Assembly (NCBI GenBank): GCA_937924505.1
Contig: CALDSR010000007.1
Coordinates: 1 to 61,640 of the forward strand
DNA: 61,640 nucleotides
Direction of reading: 5' to 3'
Source of the DNA: an uncultured Granulosicoccus sp.
GTDB lineage: Bacteria > Pseudomonadota > Gammaproteobacteria > Granulosicoccales > Granulosicoccaceae
Part shown: piece by piece, positions 18,468 through 28,104 of the stretch
Position numbering within the stretch: position 1 is the stretch's first letter
Layout of the letters: every line of letters starts with the position of its first letter
Translations under genes and position numbers: made by a program
Notes under the pieces: model-generated
Seen by the model: only the letters and a program-made list of their open reading frames with translations
Databases searched by the model: none
Told to the model about the DNA's origin: nothing

Positions 18468-20021
18468 GTGTCTGTCCTGTCCCAATATCGAACTCGTGGT
18501 TCGACGGGTACTCGTCGAGAGTCTTCACGACCAGCCGACGCGCCTGCCCGGGTGACGGAGAGTCTGACTGCAAAGGCGCACCCGAGCCGCAAGCCGGATA
18601 GCAGTCGGGACGCTGGTGCTGTGACCAAGCCTCCTCAATCTCTGGTCGGCAACGGTCAGGGTGCTCGCCACATTGCGCAGAGCGGTACACAAGACAAAGT
18701 TGCTCCAGCCAAACTCAAGCCGTTGGACATCGCGGTACCCGATCAGATCGATCGCTATTCCATCGGTCGACGAATCGGATCGGGAACGTGCGGGGTAGTA
18801 CACCAGGCGCTGGATAATCTGCTTGGACGTGAAGTAGCCATCAAGTTGTCACCCATTGGCGAGCCGCATGTATCGACTGGGAAAGTCCCCGGTGCACAAC
18901 GTGCCTATCAGACCGAAATCATTGCTGCGGGCAAGCTTACACACGGCAATATCGTTACGGTATATGACGCGGGGCAATTCGAGGAGCTGAATTATCTGGT
19001 CATGGAAGTGATCGAAGGTGTGTCACTCAAAGAATACGGCAAAGGTAAGGCGCGACTCCCTGTGCATCGTGCCTTGAGCGTTGTTGTCGACTGTTGTCTC
19101 GCGCTTGATTATTCCCATGCACAAGGCATTCTGCATCGGGATATCAAGCCAGCTAACATCATGTTGGCGAACAACGGTGCGGTGAAACTTCTGGACTTCG
19201 GCATAGCGGTTGGTTTGCGCGACGATGCTGCGCTTGAGAAGAAAGGCCCAACGTTGGGCACGCCTAACTACATGTCACCGGAACAAATTCTTGGGCGCGA
19301 TCTCGATGCCGCAAGTGATTTCTATTCCCTGGCTACGGTTTTATTCGAACTGCTTACGGGGCGCCAGTTGTTCAAGGCGCGCAAGGTCAAGGATCTTTTT
19401 CGTACGGTGGTTCATCAGGAGGCTCCGCGTTTGCACGATATTCGACCGGATTTACCACCTGAGTTATCTGAAGTGCTGGCTAAGGCTCTTGAGAAGAATC
19501 CCCGCAATCGATATCAGAATGGTCGAGAAATGGCTGCAGCCATTGAGCCTTTCATCACACAGTTTCGCATCGTAGAGGAACGTCCGCCTGCGCAGCAGCG
19601 ATTCATTCGCGAGCTCAAGTCTCAAGTCTTTTTCTCGACTTTTTCTGATGTCGAGATCGCGCAATTGCTTGAACTCGTCAAGGTGCAAAGTTTTATACCC
19701 GGTGAATTACTCGTCACTGCAGGGAGTGTTGACCGTCGCTTGTTGATACTCACCGATGGCCTGGTACGCGTCGAAGAGAACGGCGATTTGATTTCGGTTT
19801 ATGGCGAAGGGGAGTGTGTGGGTGAGTTGGGATTCATCAATGGCGCGCCAGAGGCACGCCAGATGCGCGCCCTGACCGCCGTCAATGCACTAGAGCTATC
19901 AGCTGATGCCTTGAGTGAATTACCACCGAAGGTACATTTGCACTATTACCGGTATATATCTGATGTACTTGTCGAACGTCTTGCCAGTGCGGGTCAGTTA
20001 CAGCTCGATTACACCTTGTAA
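18468..20021 (+). CDS. Ser/Thr protein kinase with C-terminal cyclic-nucleotide-binding-like domain
   Basis: Soluble 517-residue protein. Residues 1-85 are polar and low-complexity. The Hanks-type kinase domain (about 95-370) has all catalytic parts: glycine loop GSGTCGVV (104-), VAIK with Lys126, HRDIKPANIM with Asp225, DFGIAVG with Asp243, and the GTPNYMSPEQ activation segment. Residues about 390-505 form a cNMP-binding fold (FSDVEIAQLLELVKVQSF, then GEGECVGELGFINGAP, where the phosphate-binding cassette would be). The Arg that holds cyclic phosphate is not in its usual place, so ligand binding is open. There is no transmembrane segment, so unlike many bacterial Ser/Thr kinases it should be cytosolic. 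The start is GTG. No phosphatase or FHA partner lies next to it. Confidence 0.9.
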   Translation: MSVLSQYRTRGSTGTRRESSRPADAPARVTESLTAKAHPSRKPDSSRDAGAVTKPPQSLVGNGQGARHIAQSGTQDKVAPAKLKPLDIAVPDQIDRYSIGRRIGSGTCGVVHQALDNLLGREVAIKLSPIGEPHVSTGKVPGAQRAYQTEIIAAGKLTHGNIVTVYDAGQFEELNYLVMEVIEGVSLKEYGKGKARLPVHRALSVVVDCCLALDYSHAQGILHRDIKPANIMLANNGAVKLLDFGIAVGLRDDAALEKKGPTLGTPNYMSPEQILGRDLDAASDFYSLATVLFELLTGRQLFKARKVKDLFRTVVHQEAPRLHDIRPDLPPELSEVLAKALEKNPRNRYQNGREMAAAIEPFITQFRIVEERPPAQQRFIRELKSQVFFSTFSDVEIAQLLELVKVQSFIPGELLVTAGSVDRRLLILTDGLVRVEENGDLISVYGEGECVGELGFINGAPEARQMRALTAVNALELSADALSELPPKVHLHYYRYISDVLVERLASAGQLQLDYTL

Positions 20022-20040
20022 GCGCTTCAAGGCCTTGTAT

Positions 20041-21051
20041 TCAGGCTTTTTGGTTGTGCTCGCGTTCCATCAATATACGTTCCCACTGCAATGAGGTTTC
20101 GACAATGTCGTCGATTGAGTCATGCGCAGGTTTCCAGTCAAGCGTCGCGTGAATTTTTTCGACATTGGCGATAAGAGCCGGTGGATCGCCCGCACGCCGC
20201 GGCTGGTCGATGACCTTTAGTTTCGAGCCGTGAGCCTTTTCTATCGCATCGATCACCTCGCGGACACTGAACCCTTTGCCGTAGCCGCAGTTCATCAAGG
20301 TTGAAACACCGCCTGTGCGTAAATAGTCCAATGCGGACAGGTGAGCGCTGGCGAGATCGGTGACATGAATATAGTCGCGAATACCGGTGCCATCCGGTGT
20401 TGGAAAATCGGTGCCGAATACCTGAAGCTGTTCACGCTTGCCGATGGCAACCTCTGCGGCAACTTTAACCAACAGGGTTGCGTTTTTGGTTGACTGGCCA
20501 ATTCTGCCGTCTGGATCTGAGCCTGCCACATTGAAGTAGCGCAAAATCACATGACTCATATCTGTTGCAAAACTCAAGTCGCTGAGCATGGCTTCGGACA
20601 TGAGTTTGGACATGCCATAGGGATTGATCGGAGATGTCGCCGTGGTTTCGCTGCAACCATCATCGCTATTTTCCGGAATCCCGTAGGTGGCGGCAGTCGA
20701 TGAAAAAATGAAATGCTTGATGCTGTTGTCCTGGCAGGCTTGCAACAGATTGCGCGTACTGCAGGTATTGTTTGCATAGTACTTGAGCGGATTTTCAACA
20801 CTCTCAGGCACAATGGTGTGCGCTGCGAAATGCATGACTGTATCAATACCCTTGTCTTTGAGTAATTGGCTGACGAAATCAATGTCGCCGGTTTTGCCTA
20901 CAACCAGTTCGCCATGCAGTACCGCTTCTGCATTGCCGGTGGACAGGTCGTCGAGAACAACAACGTTTTCACCGCGCTCTCCGAGTAATTTAACAACATG
21001 GCTGCCTATGTAGCCCGCGCCGCCAGTTACGAGTATGGGTTTGTTGCTCAT
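20041..21051 (-). CDS. galE: UDP-glucose 4-epimerase
   Basis: NAD-dependent SDR-type epimerase of 336 residues that interconverts UDP-glucose and UDP-galactose for glycan precursors. The N-terminal LVTGGAGYIGSH binds NAD; the catalytic Ser/Thr lies in FSSTAATYG and the Tyr/Lys pair in NPYGMSK. YFNVAGSDPDGRIG and IRDYIHVTDLA are GalE-specific. It converges with the kinase gene and lies 35 bases downstream of the terC gene on the same strand, with which it may be co-transcribed. Confidence 0.95.
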   Translation of the reverse strand: MSNKPILVTGGAGYIGSHVVKLLGERGENVVVLDDLSTGNAEAVLHGELVVGKTGDIDFVSQLLKDKGIDTVMHFAAHTIVPESVENPLKYYANNTCSTRNLLQACQDNSIKHFIFSSTAATYGIPENSDDGCSETTATSPINPYGMSKLMSEAMLSDLSFATDMSHVILRYFNVAGSDPDGRIGQSTKNATLLVKVAAEVAIGKREQLQVFGTDFPTPDGTGIRDYIHVTDLASAHLSALDYLRTGGVSTLMNCGYGKGFSVREVIDAIEKAHGSKLKVIDQPRRAGDPPALIANVEKIHATLDWKPAHDSIDDIVETSLQWERILMEREHNQKA

Positions 21052-21086
21052 ATGAATCTGCGTCCAGAGTCCGGTTGATGCTTCAA

Positions 21087-21848
21087 TTAATTTTGCTGTT
21101 TCAATTTCTCGCCAGGGAGATTCTTGTTCAGTCCGATCATCTCCTTGCTCTTTCGCATGCGAATATTGATGAGCTCGACGATGACTGAAAAGGCCATCGC
21201 AAAATAGATGTAGCCTTTAGGTACATGAACATCGAATCCCTCGACTACGAGCGTCAATCCCACCATGATCAGGAAGGATAGCGCGAGGATCTTGATCGTT
21301 GGATTTTTGTCCACGTATTCGCCAATGGCTTTGGAAGCCAAAAGCATTACCAGAACCGCCAATACGATCGCAATGACCATAACCGGCAACTCATCGACCA
21401 GACCCACGGCCGTGATGACCGAGTCGAACGAAAACACGATATCCAGTAGCGCGATTTGTACCAAAACACCAGCAAAGGTGGAAGCTGGCCCGGATTGCGA
21501 GGTCTCGTCATGAATTTCCAGGCTGGAATGGATTTCCCGAGTCGATTTTGTCAGCAGAAATAGCCCCCCACCGATCAGGATGATGTCGCGTCCCGAGATC
21601 TCCTCGCCAAATATCGTGAACCAAGGTTCTACGAGGCCCATGACCCAGGCTATGGAGAACAGCAGGCCGAGGCGCGCCAGCATGGCAAGCCATAGGCCTA
21701 GCTGGCGCGCGCGGTCGCGCTGCTCCTCTGGCAGCTTGCCGACGAGAATAGAAATGAAGATGATGTTGTCAATCCCGAGGACGATTTCAAGGGCGGTCAA
21801 GGTTGCCAAGGCAACCCAGGCTTCGGGGCTTGTTATCCACTCAAACAT
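21087..21848 (-). CDS. TerC family integral membrane protein (YoaE/YgdQ-like)
   Basis: A 253-residue polytopic membrane protein. Family motifs are LEIVLGIDNIIFISILVGKL in the first helix pair, with the buried Asp/Asn, and a matching second half DIVFSFDSVITAVGLVD, giving the internal duplication typical of TerC. The middle cytoplasmic segment (STREIHSSLEIHDETSQ) is short, and there is no CBS domain at the C-terminus, unlike the longer YoaE. TerC proteins are linked to metal-ion export (Mn, tellurite resistance). A TelA gene is present at 29.8 kb but not in the same operon. Confidence 0.92.
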   Translation of the reverse strand: MFEWITSPEAWVALATLTALEIVLGIDNIIFISILVGKLPEEQRDRARQLGLWLAMLARLGLLFSIAWVMGLVEPWFTIFGEEISGRDIILIGGGLFLLTKSTREIHSSLEIHDETSQSGPASTFAGVLVQIALLDIVFSFDSVITAVGLVDELPVMVIAIVLAVLVMLLASKAIGEYVDKNPTIKILALSFLIMVGLTLVVEGFDVHVPKGYIYFAMAFSVIVELINIRMRKSKEMIGLNKNLPGEKLKQQN

Positions 21849-21940
21849 ATCGATGTGGCTTCCGTAGTCGAATCGTTGAACGTAATGTCGTTGAACGGGT
21901 TGTTGCTGTCGGTGATTGCAGCGCAGTTATCTGAAGGATA

Positions 21941-24655
21941 ATGAACTGCTTCAGAGGGTGTAACGAGTGTAACATTGCGCCTCGTATGAGTTTGTTGGCG
22001 GGAGCTGAGGCATTGGAAAACTGGGTTCAGTCAGTCGCAGGAGGTGCTGTGCTGTTGTCAGTGAATCAACGATTGGCAAGACACTTCAACAGGCGCTTTC
22101 AAATCGCACAATCGTCGCGTGATGAGCCATGGTGGGAGACACCATCGATTCTACCGATACGTGCCTGGTTACATCAGCTGCATGATGAAGCGTTGGCGCA
22201 AGGCGTTTCGACACATGTTAGGTTGCCTGAGCTTTTACGGCATCGTCATTGGCGCCGAGCAATCGAAGCTGATAAGCGTTTGCAGCTGCTTGATCCGGCT
22301 GCCGCAGCTGTAGCCGCCGAACAAGCTTGGCAGTTGTCAAACGCTTGGCATTGCAAAAATGATGAGGATCAGTATCTATCTGATGATCAATTTGCTTGGC
22401 AGCGTTGGCGTCAGGCCTATGTGGACATTTGCACAGACACATCGCTTCTGGACGACTCGATGCTTGCTGATCATATTGTCGAATTGCTACACCAAGGACA
22501 TCTAGTTGAATGTCTGCCCTCTGAACTCTGGCTGGCTGGTTTCCTTCGTACCACGCCCCAGCAACAGCTGTTGATTGACACCTTGCGCGCTGTTGGCGTG
22601 CTAGTTGAATCCGTACCATTGGGTACTCCGGTAGTTCCTGAAAGTCTTCAATATATCGATGACTCCGACGAATTGTTTGGCATTGCGCGTGCGGTCAAGG
22701 CGAGGCTTTCTGACGACATGCAGCAGTCGCTCGGCGTGGTCATCCCTGAGCTCGCAAAGCTTCGTGGTGAAGTGACTCGTGCATTTGACTCTGTATTCTT
22801 TCCTGGATTATCGCCTCGGGAAATCGCATTGACGGGTAGGCCGTATGACGTATCTCTCGGTACCCCGCTCAGCGACCAGTCCGCAGTCAGAACAGCCTTG
22901 ATGATGATCACAATCGTGATCGATGAAATTCCGGCGCGTGATGTGTCTGCCTTGTTGATGAGTCCCTATCTGGTCGGCGCCAAGTCAGAAGCGGCACTAC
23001 GTGAAAAACTCGATCGCAAGCTGCGCGAGCGACGGGTCCGCCGTCTCGGGGCAGATGAATTGCTGAAACAGATACCCGCCGGGTCTGATCTTGGCCGAGC
23101 GTTTCGTGATGCCTTGAAAAAGCTTCGCTTGAAGCATGCATCGTCGACTGAATGGGCACGACGATTCAGTCGTTTGTTGAATGAGCTCGGCTGGCCGGGA
23201 AATTCCTACGGGAGTGAAGAGCACCAAGCGATCATGGCGTTTAATGAATGCCTCGATGAGCTGCAGCTGATTGATGAAGGGCAACTTTTGTCATCAAAGC
23301 AGGCGCTTGATGAGCTTCGGGACTTATCGCGAAACCGCGTATTTCAGGCGGAGACGCCAGACAGTGTTCCCATTCAGATCATGGGGCGTCTGGAAAGCCA
23401 TGGTATTAGGTTCGACGCCCTGTGGGTCGCTGGGCTTGATGCCGATCAATGGCCACCCTCTGGCAATCCGAGTCCGTTTCTATCTATCGCTGCGCAAAAG
23501 GCCTGTGGAATTCCGGAAGCCAGTGCTGCTTCAAGGCTTGCCTTGGCGGAGGATGAATATCGCTTGTGGTGTGCAAGTGCGGCAATCGTGACGGTCAGTT
23601 GTGCCGCGCAGCGAGACGGCAAGGACTTGGTGCCGGCGTTGTTGCCTGGCGATAATGCCATGAAAGTTGATAGTGTCGATGAACCGTTGGGTGCTGTCGA
23701 TGACATGAATCTTGTGGACATCATTCGGCATTCTGCACAGGTGGTACGTATAGAAGATTTTTTTGGCCCTGCATTACCCCGAGGCTCCAAAGCGCGTGGT
23801 GGTGCCAGCCTGTTTCAGGATCAGGCCAAGTGCCCGTTTCGTGCTTTCGCAAGACATCGTCTGGCTATTCGGCCGCTTGAAGAAGCCGGTCTTGGTCTCG
23901 ACCCACGTCAGCATGGCAATCTCTTGCACAAGGCCATGGAAATTTTCTGGACTGACGTGCGTAGTCAGGAGCGATTACTTGCCATGGATGAGGTTGAGTG
24001 CGATGTTGCAATTACTAAGGCGATTGATGAGTCTATTGCAGCTGAGCAGATAAACGGTCCGATGGCCGAGCTGGAAAAACCCAGGCTCAAGCGTTTGATT
24101 CTGGAATGGTTGACGCTTACTGAGTCGAAGCGAGAGCCCTTTACTGTTCTTGAAACCGAGTTGGAAATGGAAATCGAACACGGTGGCGTGACAATGAATG
24201 TAACGCTCGACCGCATCGATGAGATAAACGGTTCACGTGTCGTTATCGACTACAAGACGGGCGCGGGCAACACGGCGCTACCTTGGGGTAATGATCGAAT
24301 TGAGAATCCACAGTTGCCCTTGTATGTATTGACAGATGAATCCATTCGCGGAGCGAGCTTTGCCCAGGTTGTCCGTCACAACTATGGGTTCAAGGGAATT
24401 GCCGAGGACGACAGTAAATTGCCGAAGGTATCGGTCAGTGTCAAAGGTAGTGATATCAGTGACTGGCCCGCTTGGCGCAAGCATTGGCAAACGTCATTGG
24501 ATATTGTTGCCAGGGAAGTTCGCGATGGACTTGCGGTCGTTCAGCCGATGAAAAACGCCTGCGATTACTGTGATCTGAAGCCCTTGTGCAGAATTGATGT
24601 TGCATCGGAAGCGCTTGCCGACGAAGGTGCTCACGCTCAGGAGTCGATGACATGA
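21941..24655 (+). CDS. AddB-like PD-(D/E)XK nuclease with iron-sulfur cysteines
   Basis: Large DNA-repair protein of 904 residues. The N-terminal two thirds resemble an inactivated helicase fold (SVNQRLARHFNRRF near the start, WVAGLDADQWPPSGNPSPFL mid-protein), as in AddB. The C-terminal nuclease has Asp757 in TLDRIDE and DYK at 770-772. Cys631 in KCPFRAF plus Cys874, Cys877 and Cys883 in CDYCDLKPLC make the four-cysteine cluster that bridges the nuclease domain in AddB. The family is the gammaproteobacterial 'probable DNA repair protein' set that stands in for RecBCD/AddAB functions. Start: ATG 21941; an ATG at 21986 (MSLLAGAEALENW) is a good alternative. The stop overlaps the helicase start by four bases. 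Confidence 0.88.
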   Translation: MNCFRGCNECNIAPRMSLLAGAEALENWVQSVAGGAVLLSVNQRLARHFNRRFQIAQSSRDEPWWETPSILPIRAWLHQLHDEALAQGVSTHVRLPELLRHRHWRRAIEADKRLQLLDPAAAAVAAEQAWQLSNAWHCKNDEDQYLSDDQFAWQRWRQAYVDICTDTSLLDDSMLADHIVELLHQGHLVECLPSELWLAGFLRTTPQQQLLIDTLRAVGVLVESVPLGTPVVPESLQYIDDSDELFGIARAVKARLSDDMQQSLGVVIPELAKLRGEVTRAFDSVFFPGLSPREIALTGRPYDVSLGTPLSDQSAVRTALMMITIVIDEIPARDVSALLMSPYLVGAKSEAALREKLDRKLRERRVRRLGADELLKQIPAGSDLGRAFRDALKKLRLKHASSTEWARRFSRLLNELGWPGNSYGSEEHQAIMAFNECLDELQLIDEGQLLSSKQALDELRDLSRNRVFQAETPDSVPIQIMGRLESHGIRFDALWVAGLDADQWPPSGNPSPFLSIAAQKACGIPEASAASRLALAEDEYRLWCASAAIVTVSCAAQRDGKDLVPALLPGDNAMKVDSVDEPLGAVDDMNLVDIIRHSAQVVRIEDFFGPALPRGSKARGGASLFQDQAKCPFRAFARHRLAIRPLEEAGLGLDPRQHGNLLHKAMEIFWTDVRSQERLLAMDEVECDVAITKAIDESIAAEQINGPMAELEKPRLKRLILEWLTLTESKREPFTVLETELEMEIEHGGVTMNVTLDRIDEINGSRVVIDYKTGAGNTALPWGNDRIENPQLPLYVLTDESIRGASFAQVVRHNYGFKGIAEDDSKLPKVSVSVKGSDISDWPAWRKHWQTSLDIVAREVRDGLAVVQPMKNACDYCDLKPLCRIDVASEALADEGAHAQESMT

Positions 24656-27600
24656 GCGCACCTGTTGATGCAGCGATACGCGCACAAGCGTTGGACCCGA
24701 CGCGTTCATTCATCGTTCAGGCACCAGCGGGGTCTGGCAAGACTGAATTGTTGACCCGACGAATTCTGACCTTGTTGACGACGGTAGATGAACCTGAAGA
24801 AATCCTGGCGATCACGTTTACCCGCAAGGCTGCCAGTGAAATGCGCCAACGAGTCGTGGATTCCTTGATCAAGGCAGCGCGGGGGGTAGAGCCTGAAAAC
24901 GACTATGAGAAAGAAGGGATCGATCTCGCATTAAACGTGCTGGACCGCGACAGCGCGCGTGATTGGCAACTGATTCGCAATCCGCAACGCTTGAATTTGC
25001 GCACCATTGATTCATTGTCGTCGCAACTTGCCTATCGGATGCCGGTTGTCTCGGCACTTGGTGCGCCAACCGGATTGATCGAAGATGCGAGTGGACTTTA
25101 CCGAGATGTTGCGGAGCGCTTCATTGAAAATAATCTTGATGAATTGAAAGACATTCTTCTACATCTGGGTAATCGTCTTGAGCTAGCTCGACAGTTATTG
25201 GCCAACTTGCTGGCGAATCGAGATCAATGGATACGTCATCTCTCTGAATTTATGTTTGAACCTGAGCACATGCGCGAAGCGCTGGAAAGCATGTTGGGTG
25301 AATTGATTGAGTCAAGGCTTGACGTGCTTTACGCGCACTTGCCGATTCAGTTGAACACATTGCCACGACGTCTGTGTATGGCTGCCGATCTTCTGTTGGT
25401 CATGAATGAAGGTGACATCAGTGAACTGAAGGAAGAGCATCAGCTGTGGCAAGACATGCAGGAGCTACCAAGAGCTGATGTGGATGATCTGGCCTTGTGG
25501 CAGAGCATCGGAGAAGCATTGCTGACAACGAACAAGACCTGGCGAAAACAGGTCACGAAGACGATTGGCTTTCCAGCAAAATCAGAGGCGAAGAAACTTG
25601 GGGTGACGCCTGAGGAGCTTGATCAACACAAAGCCGCCATGACCTAGCTTCTTGCTTCCTTGGGGGAGCATCCTGAATTTCATGAAGCGCTTGTTGAAGT
25701 GCGCAACTTGCCTGACCCGCGGTACAAGCCGGAGCAGTGGGAATTGCTCCGCGCGTTGACGGCGCAGATGCCGGCACTCCTTGCGGAGTTACAACTGATG
25801 TTTGCCGAGCGGCGAGTGGTTGATTTTCCGGAAATGGGTGCGCGAGCCATACGAGCGCTTGGGCCAGATGACTCGCCCACGGATCTCGCTTTGGCGATGG
25901 ATCTAACCCTGAAGCATATTTTGATTGATGAATTTCAGGATACCTCGCAGTCACAGTTCGAGCTGTTCCGAAAGCTTGTTGCGGAGTGGGCACCTGATGA
26001 AGGGCGGACTTTCTTTGCGGTTGGTGATCCGATGCAATCCATCTATCGGTTTCGTGATGCCGATGTCGCTGTGTTCTTTGACGCGCAGCAACAGGGCCTC
26101 GGGCCGATCCAACTCGAGACGCTCGTCCTTTCCGTGAATTTTCGGGCAGCGCCAGATGTGGTGTCCTGGGTCAATGACACATTTGCCAGCGTCTTTCCGG
26201 ATCAATGGAACAGTGAATCAGGTGCAGTACCGTATTCACCATCGAATGCGCATCTGGGCGGGTCGGGTAGTGTCACTGTGCATCCTTTTTGTAATGCCTC
26301 TCGGGAAGACGAAGCGAACCTTGTGGCTGACATTGCTGCGAGAGCCACCGCTAAAGATAGCGAGCACATCGTTGCCATTCTGGTTCGTTCGAAGTCGCAT
26401 GCGATCGAGATTTTCAAGTCGCTGCAAGCCCGCTCATTGAAGTATCAGTCTATCGATATGGACCTTGTTGGCGAAAGGTTGGTTGTTCGTGATCTGATAT
26501 CGTTGGTTTTGGCCTTACGCTATCCCCATGATCGTTTGCACTGGCTGTCGTTGTTGCGCGCACCCGGCACCGGCCTGACGCTAAAAGATATGGCGGTGCT
26601 GATGCATGAGCTTGAGCGTGATGTGTCAGTGATCGAAGCGCTGCGTGATGCGGAACGAGTCAAGCAGATGAGTGAGGATGGGCAACAGCGGGTTGCGCGA
26701 TTCCTGTCGGTCATGGAGCCTGCAGTCAAACGCGCTCCACGGGCGGCACTGATGCCCTGGGTGGAATCATGCTGGCTTAAGCTCGGTGGGCCAGCCGCCT
26801 GTCAGGACGCGGTTGATGTCGAGGCTGCAGATCGATGCCTGGCGATGTTGCGGCTACTGGAAGCGGATGGTCGTTTGTGGGAGCAGAGTCAGCTACAGTC
26901 TGCGATGGCGAATCTGTTTGCCAACCCGGCGGATGAGGCTGGCCGCCAAATACAGATCATGACCTTGCACAAAGCCAAGGGCCTCGAATTCGATACGGTG
27001 ATCCTGCCCGCTCTCGACCGACAGCCACGTGCCGATGGCACGCAACTGTTGAACTGGTTTGAAAGCACTGTCGGCGGCGCGCCGCGCCTGTTGCTCGCAC
27101 CCTTCGAAGAGCCCGGCCTGCCGACAACGCGCCGAGGCCGCCTGAACCGTCTCGTGCGAGCCGCCCGAGCCCGCGCCGACGACCAAGAAAAACTCCGACT
27201 CCTCTACGTCGCCTGCACCCGCGCCAAATCCCAACTCCACCTGATAGCACCCTCCAAAACCCGCGCCAGCGGCGAGTTAGGGACACCCATAAAGGCGTCC
27301 CTGCTATACCCGATCTGGCATCTGGCCGAGCCCCTGTGCGCCGAGATACTGGACACCCACATCTCGGACGACCAACCCGAGACGGATGATCTCTTTTTGG
27401 ACACCCACAATCCCGAGGAGCCACCGGTCCCGCCGCCTGAACTAAAGCGCGTGTCAGAGGACTGGCAAATGCCCGAGCTGCCGTGTTTCCATTGGCCTGA
27501 GGAGCAGAAACAGAAGCTCGCTGAGCCGACGCCAATCGAGTTTTTGTGGGCCGGCAGCACCGCGCGTGACGTTGGCACCGTATTGCACGTGCAGCTGCAA

Positions 27601-28104
27601 CGGCTCGCGTTCGACACGTCTGGGACACCCACAAACATAAGCGACCTCACGTCGGCGGAAATGGAGCCCATCGTTGAACGCCAGCTCCGAAATTTGGGTG
27701 TCCCAAACGCGGAGCTGGCGACCGCCAAGGAAAAAGTGCTGCTTGGCCTTGAGAACGCCCTGGCTGATGAGCGAGGCCGGTGGATTTTGGACACCCACAA
27801 AGAGGCCCGGTCCGAGTGGGCCATCACCACACCCACAGATGTGGGTGTCCAAAAGGTGGTAATCGACCGGACGTTCGTTGATGAGGAGGGGGTCCGTTGG
27901 ATTATTGATTTCAAGACGGGGGATCATAGGGGTGGGCAGCTTGAGGCCTTTTTGGATCAGGAGCAGGAGAGATATCGGGATCAGCTGGACCGTTATGCTG
28001 ATATTATTCGCCGTATTGATGACCGTCCCGTGCGCGTTGGCTTGTACTTCCCGATGTTGAAGGGCTGGCGAGCATGGACGCCGTTCGCGAAGGAAGAATC
28101 CTAG
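24652..28104 (+). pseudogene. AddA/UvrD-like helicase-nuclease gene interrupted by one in-frame amber codon
   Basis: Reading 1150 codons in one frame gives a full superfamily-1 helicase with C-terminal nuclease, partner of the preceding AddB-like protein in double-strand break processing. Seen in order: Walker A APAGSGKTELLTR (Lys30), ITFTRKAASEMRQRV, Walker B LIDEFQDTSQ (about 424-433), VGDPMQSIYRFRDAD, MTLHKAKGLEFDTVILPAL, and nuclease motif IIDFKTG (Asp1086, Lys1088). Codon 332 is TAG (25645-25647), directly followed in the same frame by LLASLGEHPEFHEALVEVRN, which continues the fold. Flanking sequence shows no frameshift. As it stands it would give a 331-residue piece with Walker A only; the downstream part (from ATG 25660-region) lacks Walker A. 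It could be a recent nonsense mutation, a sequencing error or amber readthrough. The 3' third differs in base use and carries the repeat cluster listed below. Confidence 0.85.
27280..27850. repeat. Cluster of GGACACCCAC motifs in both orientations inside the helicase gene
   Basis: Within 571 bases the core GGACACCCA(C) occurs at 27281-27289, 27351-27360, 27399-27408, 27623-27632 and 27789-27798 on the plus strand, and as its complement at 27696-27704 (core GGGTGTCCC) and 27841-27850. A further half copy ACACCCAC at 27829-27836 faces the last one across four bases, forming an eight-base perfect hairpin. The copies fall in different reading frames (LDTH three times, GTP twice, GVP and GVQ), so the repeat is at DNA level and is not a protein repeat. 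The core is not seen in this density elsewhere in the window. The nature is unknown; REP-like or binding-site functions are possible. Confidence 0.8.

Noticed and set aside
21873..21897. Two direct copies of TCGTTGAACG upstream of the AddB-like gene
   Set aside because: Only two ten-base copies 15 bases apart, with no known binding-site match; too little to call.
26957..27914. Long minus-strand frames opposite the 3' third of the helicase gene
   Set aside because: They exist because this segment is C-rich; the helicase frame carries recognisable motifs (helicase and nuclease) and these antisense frames do not.
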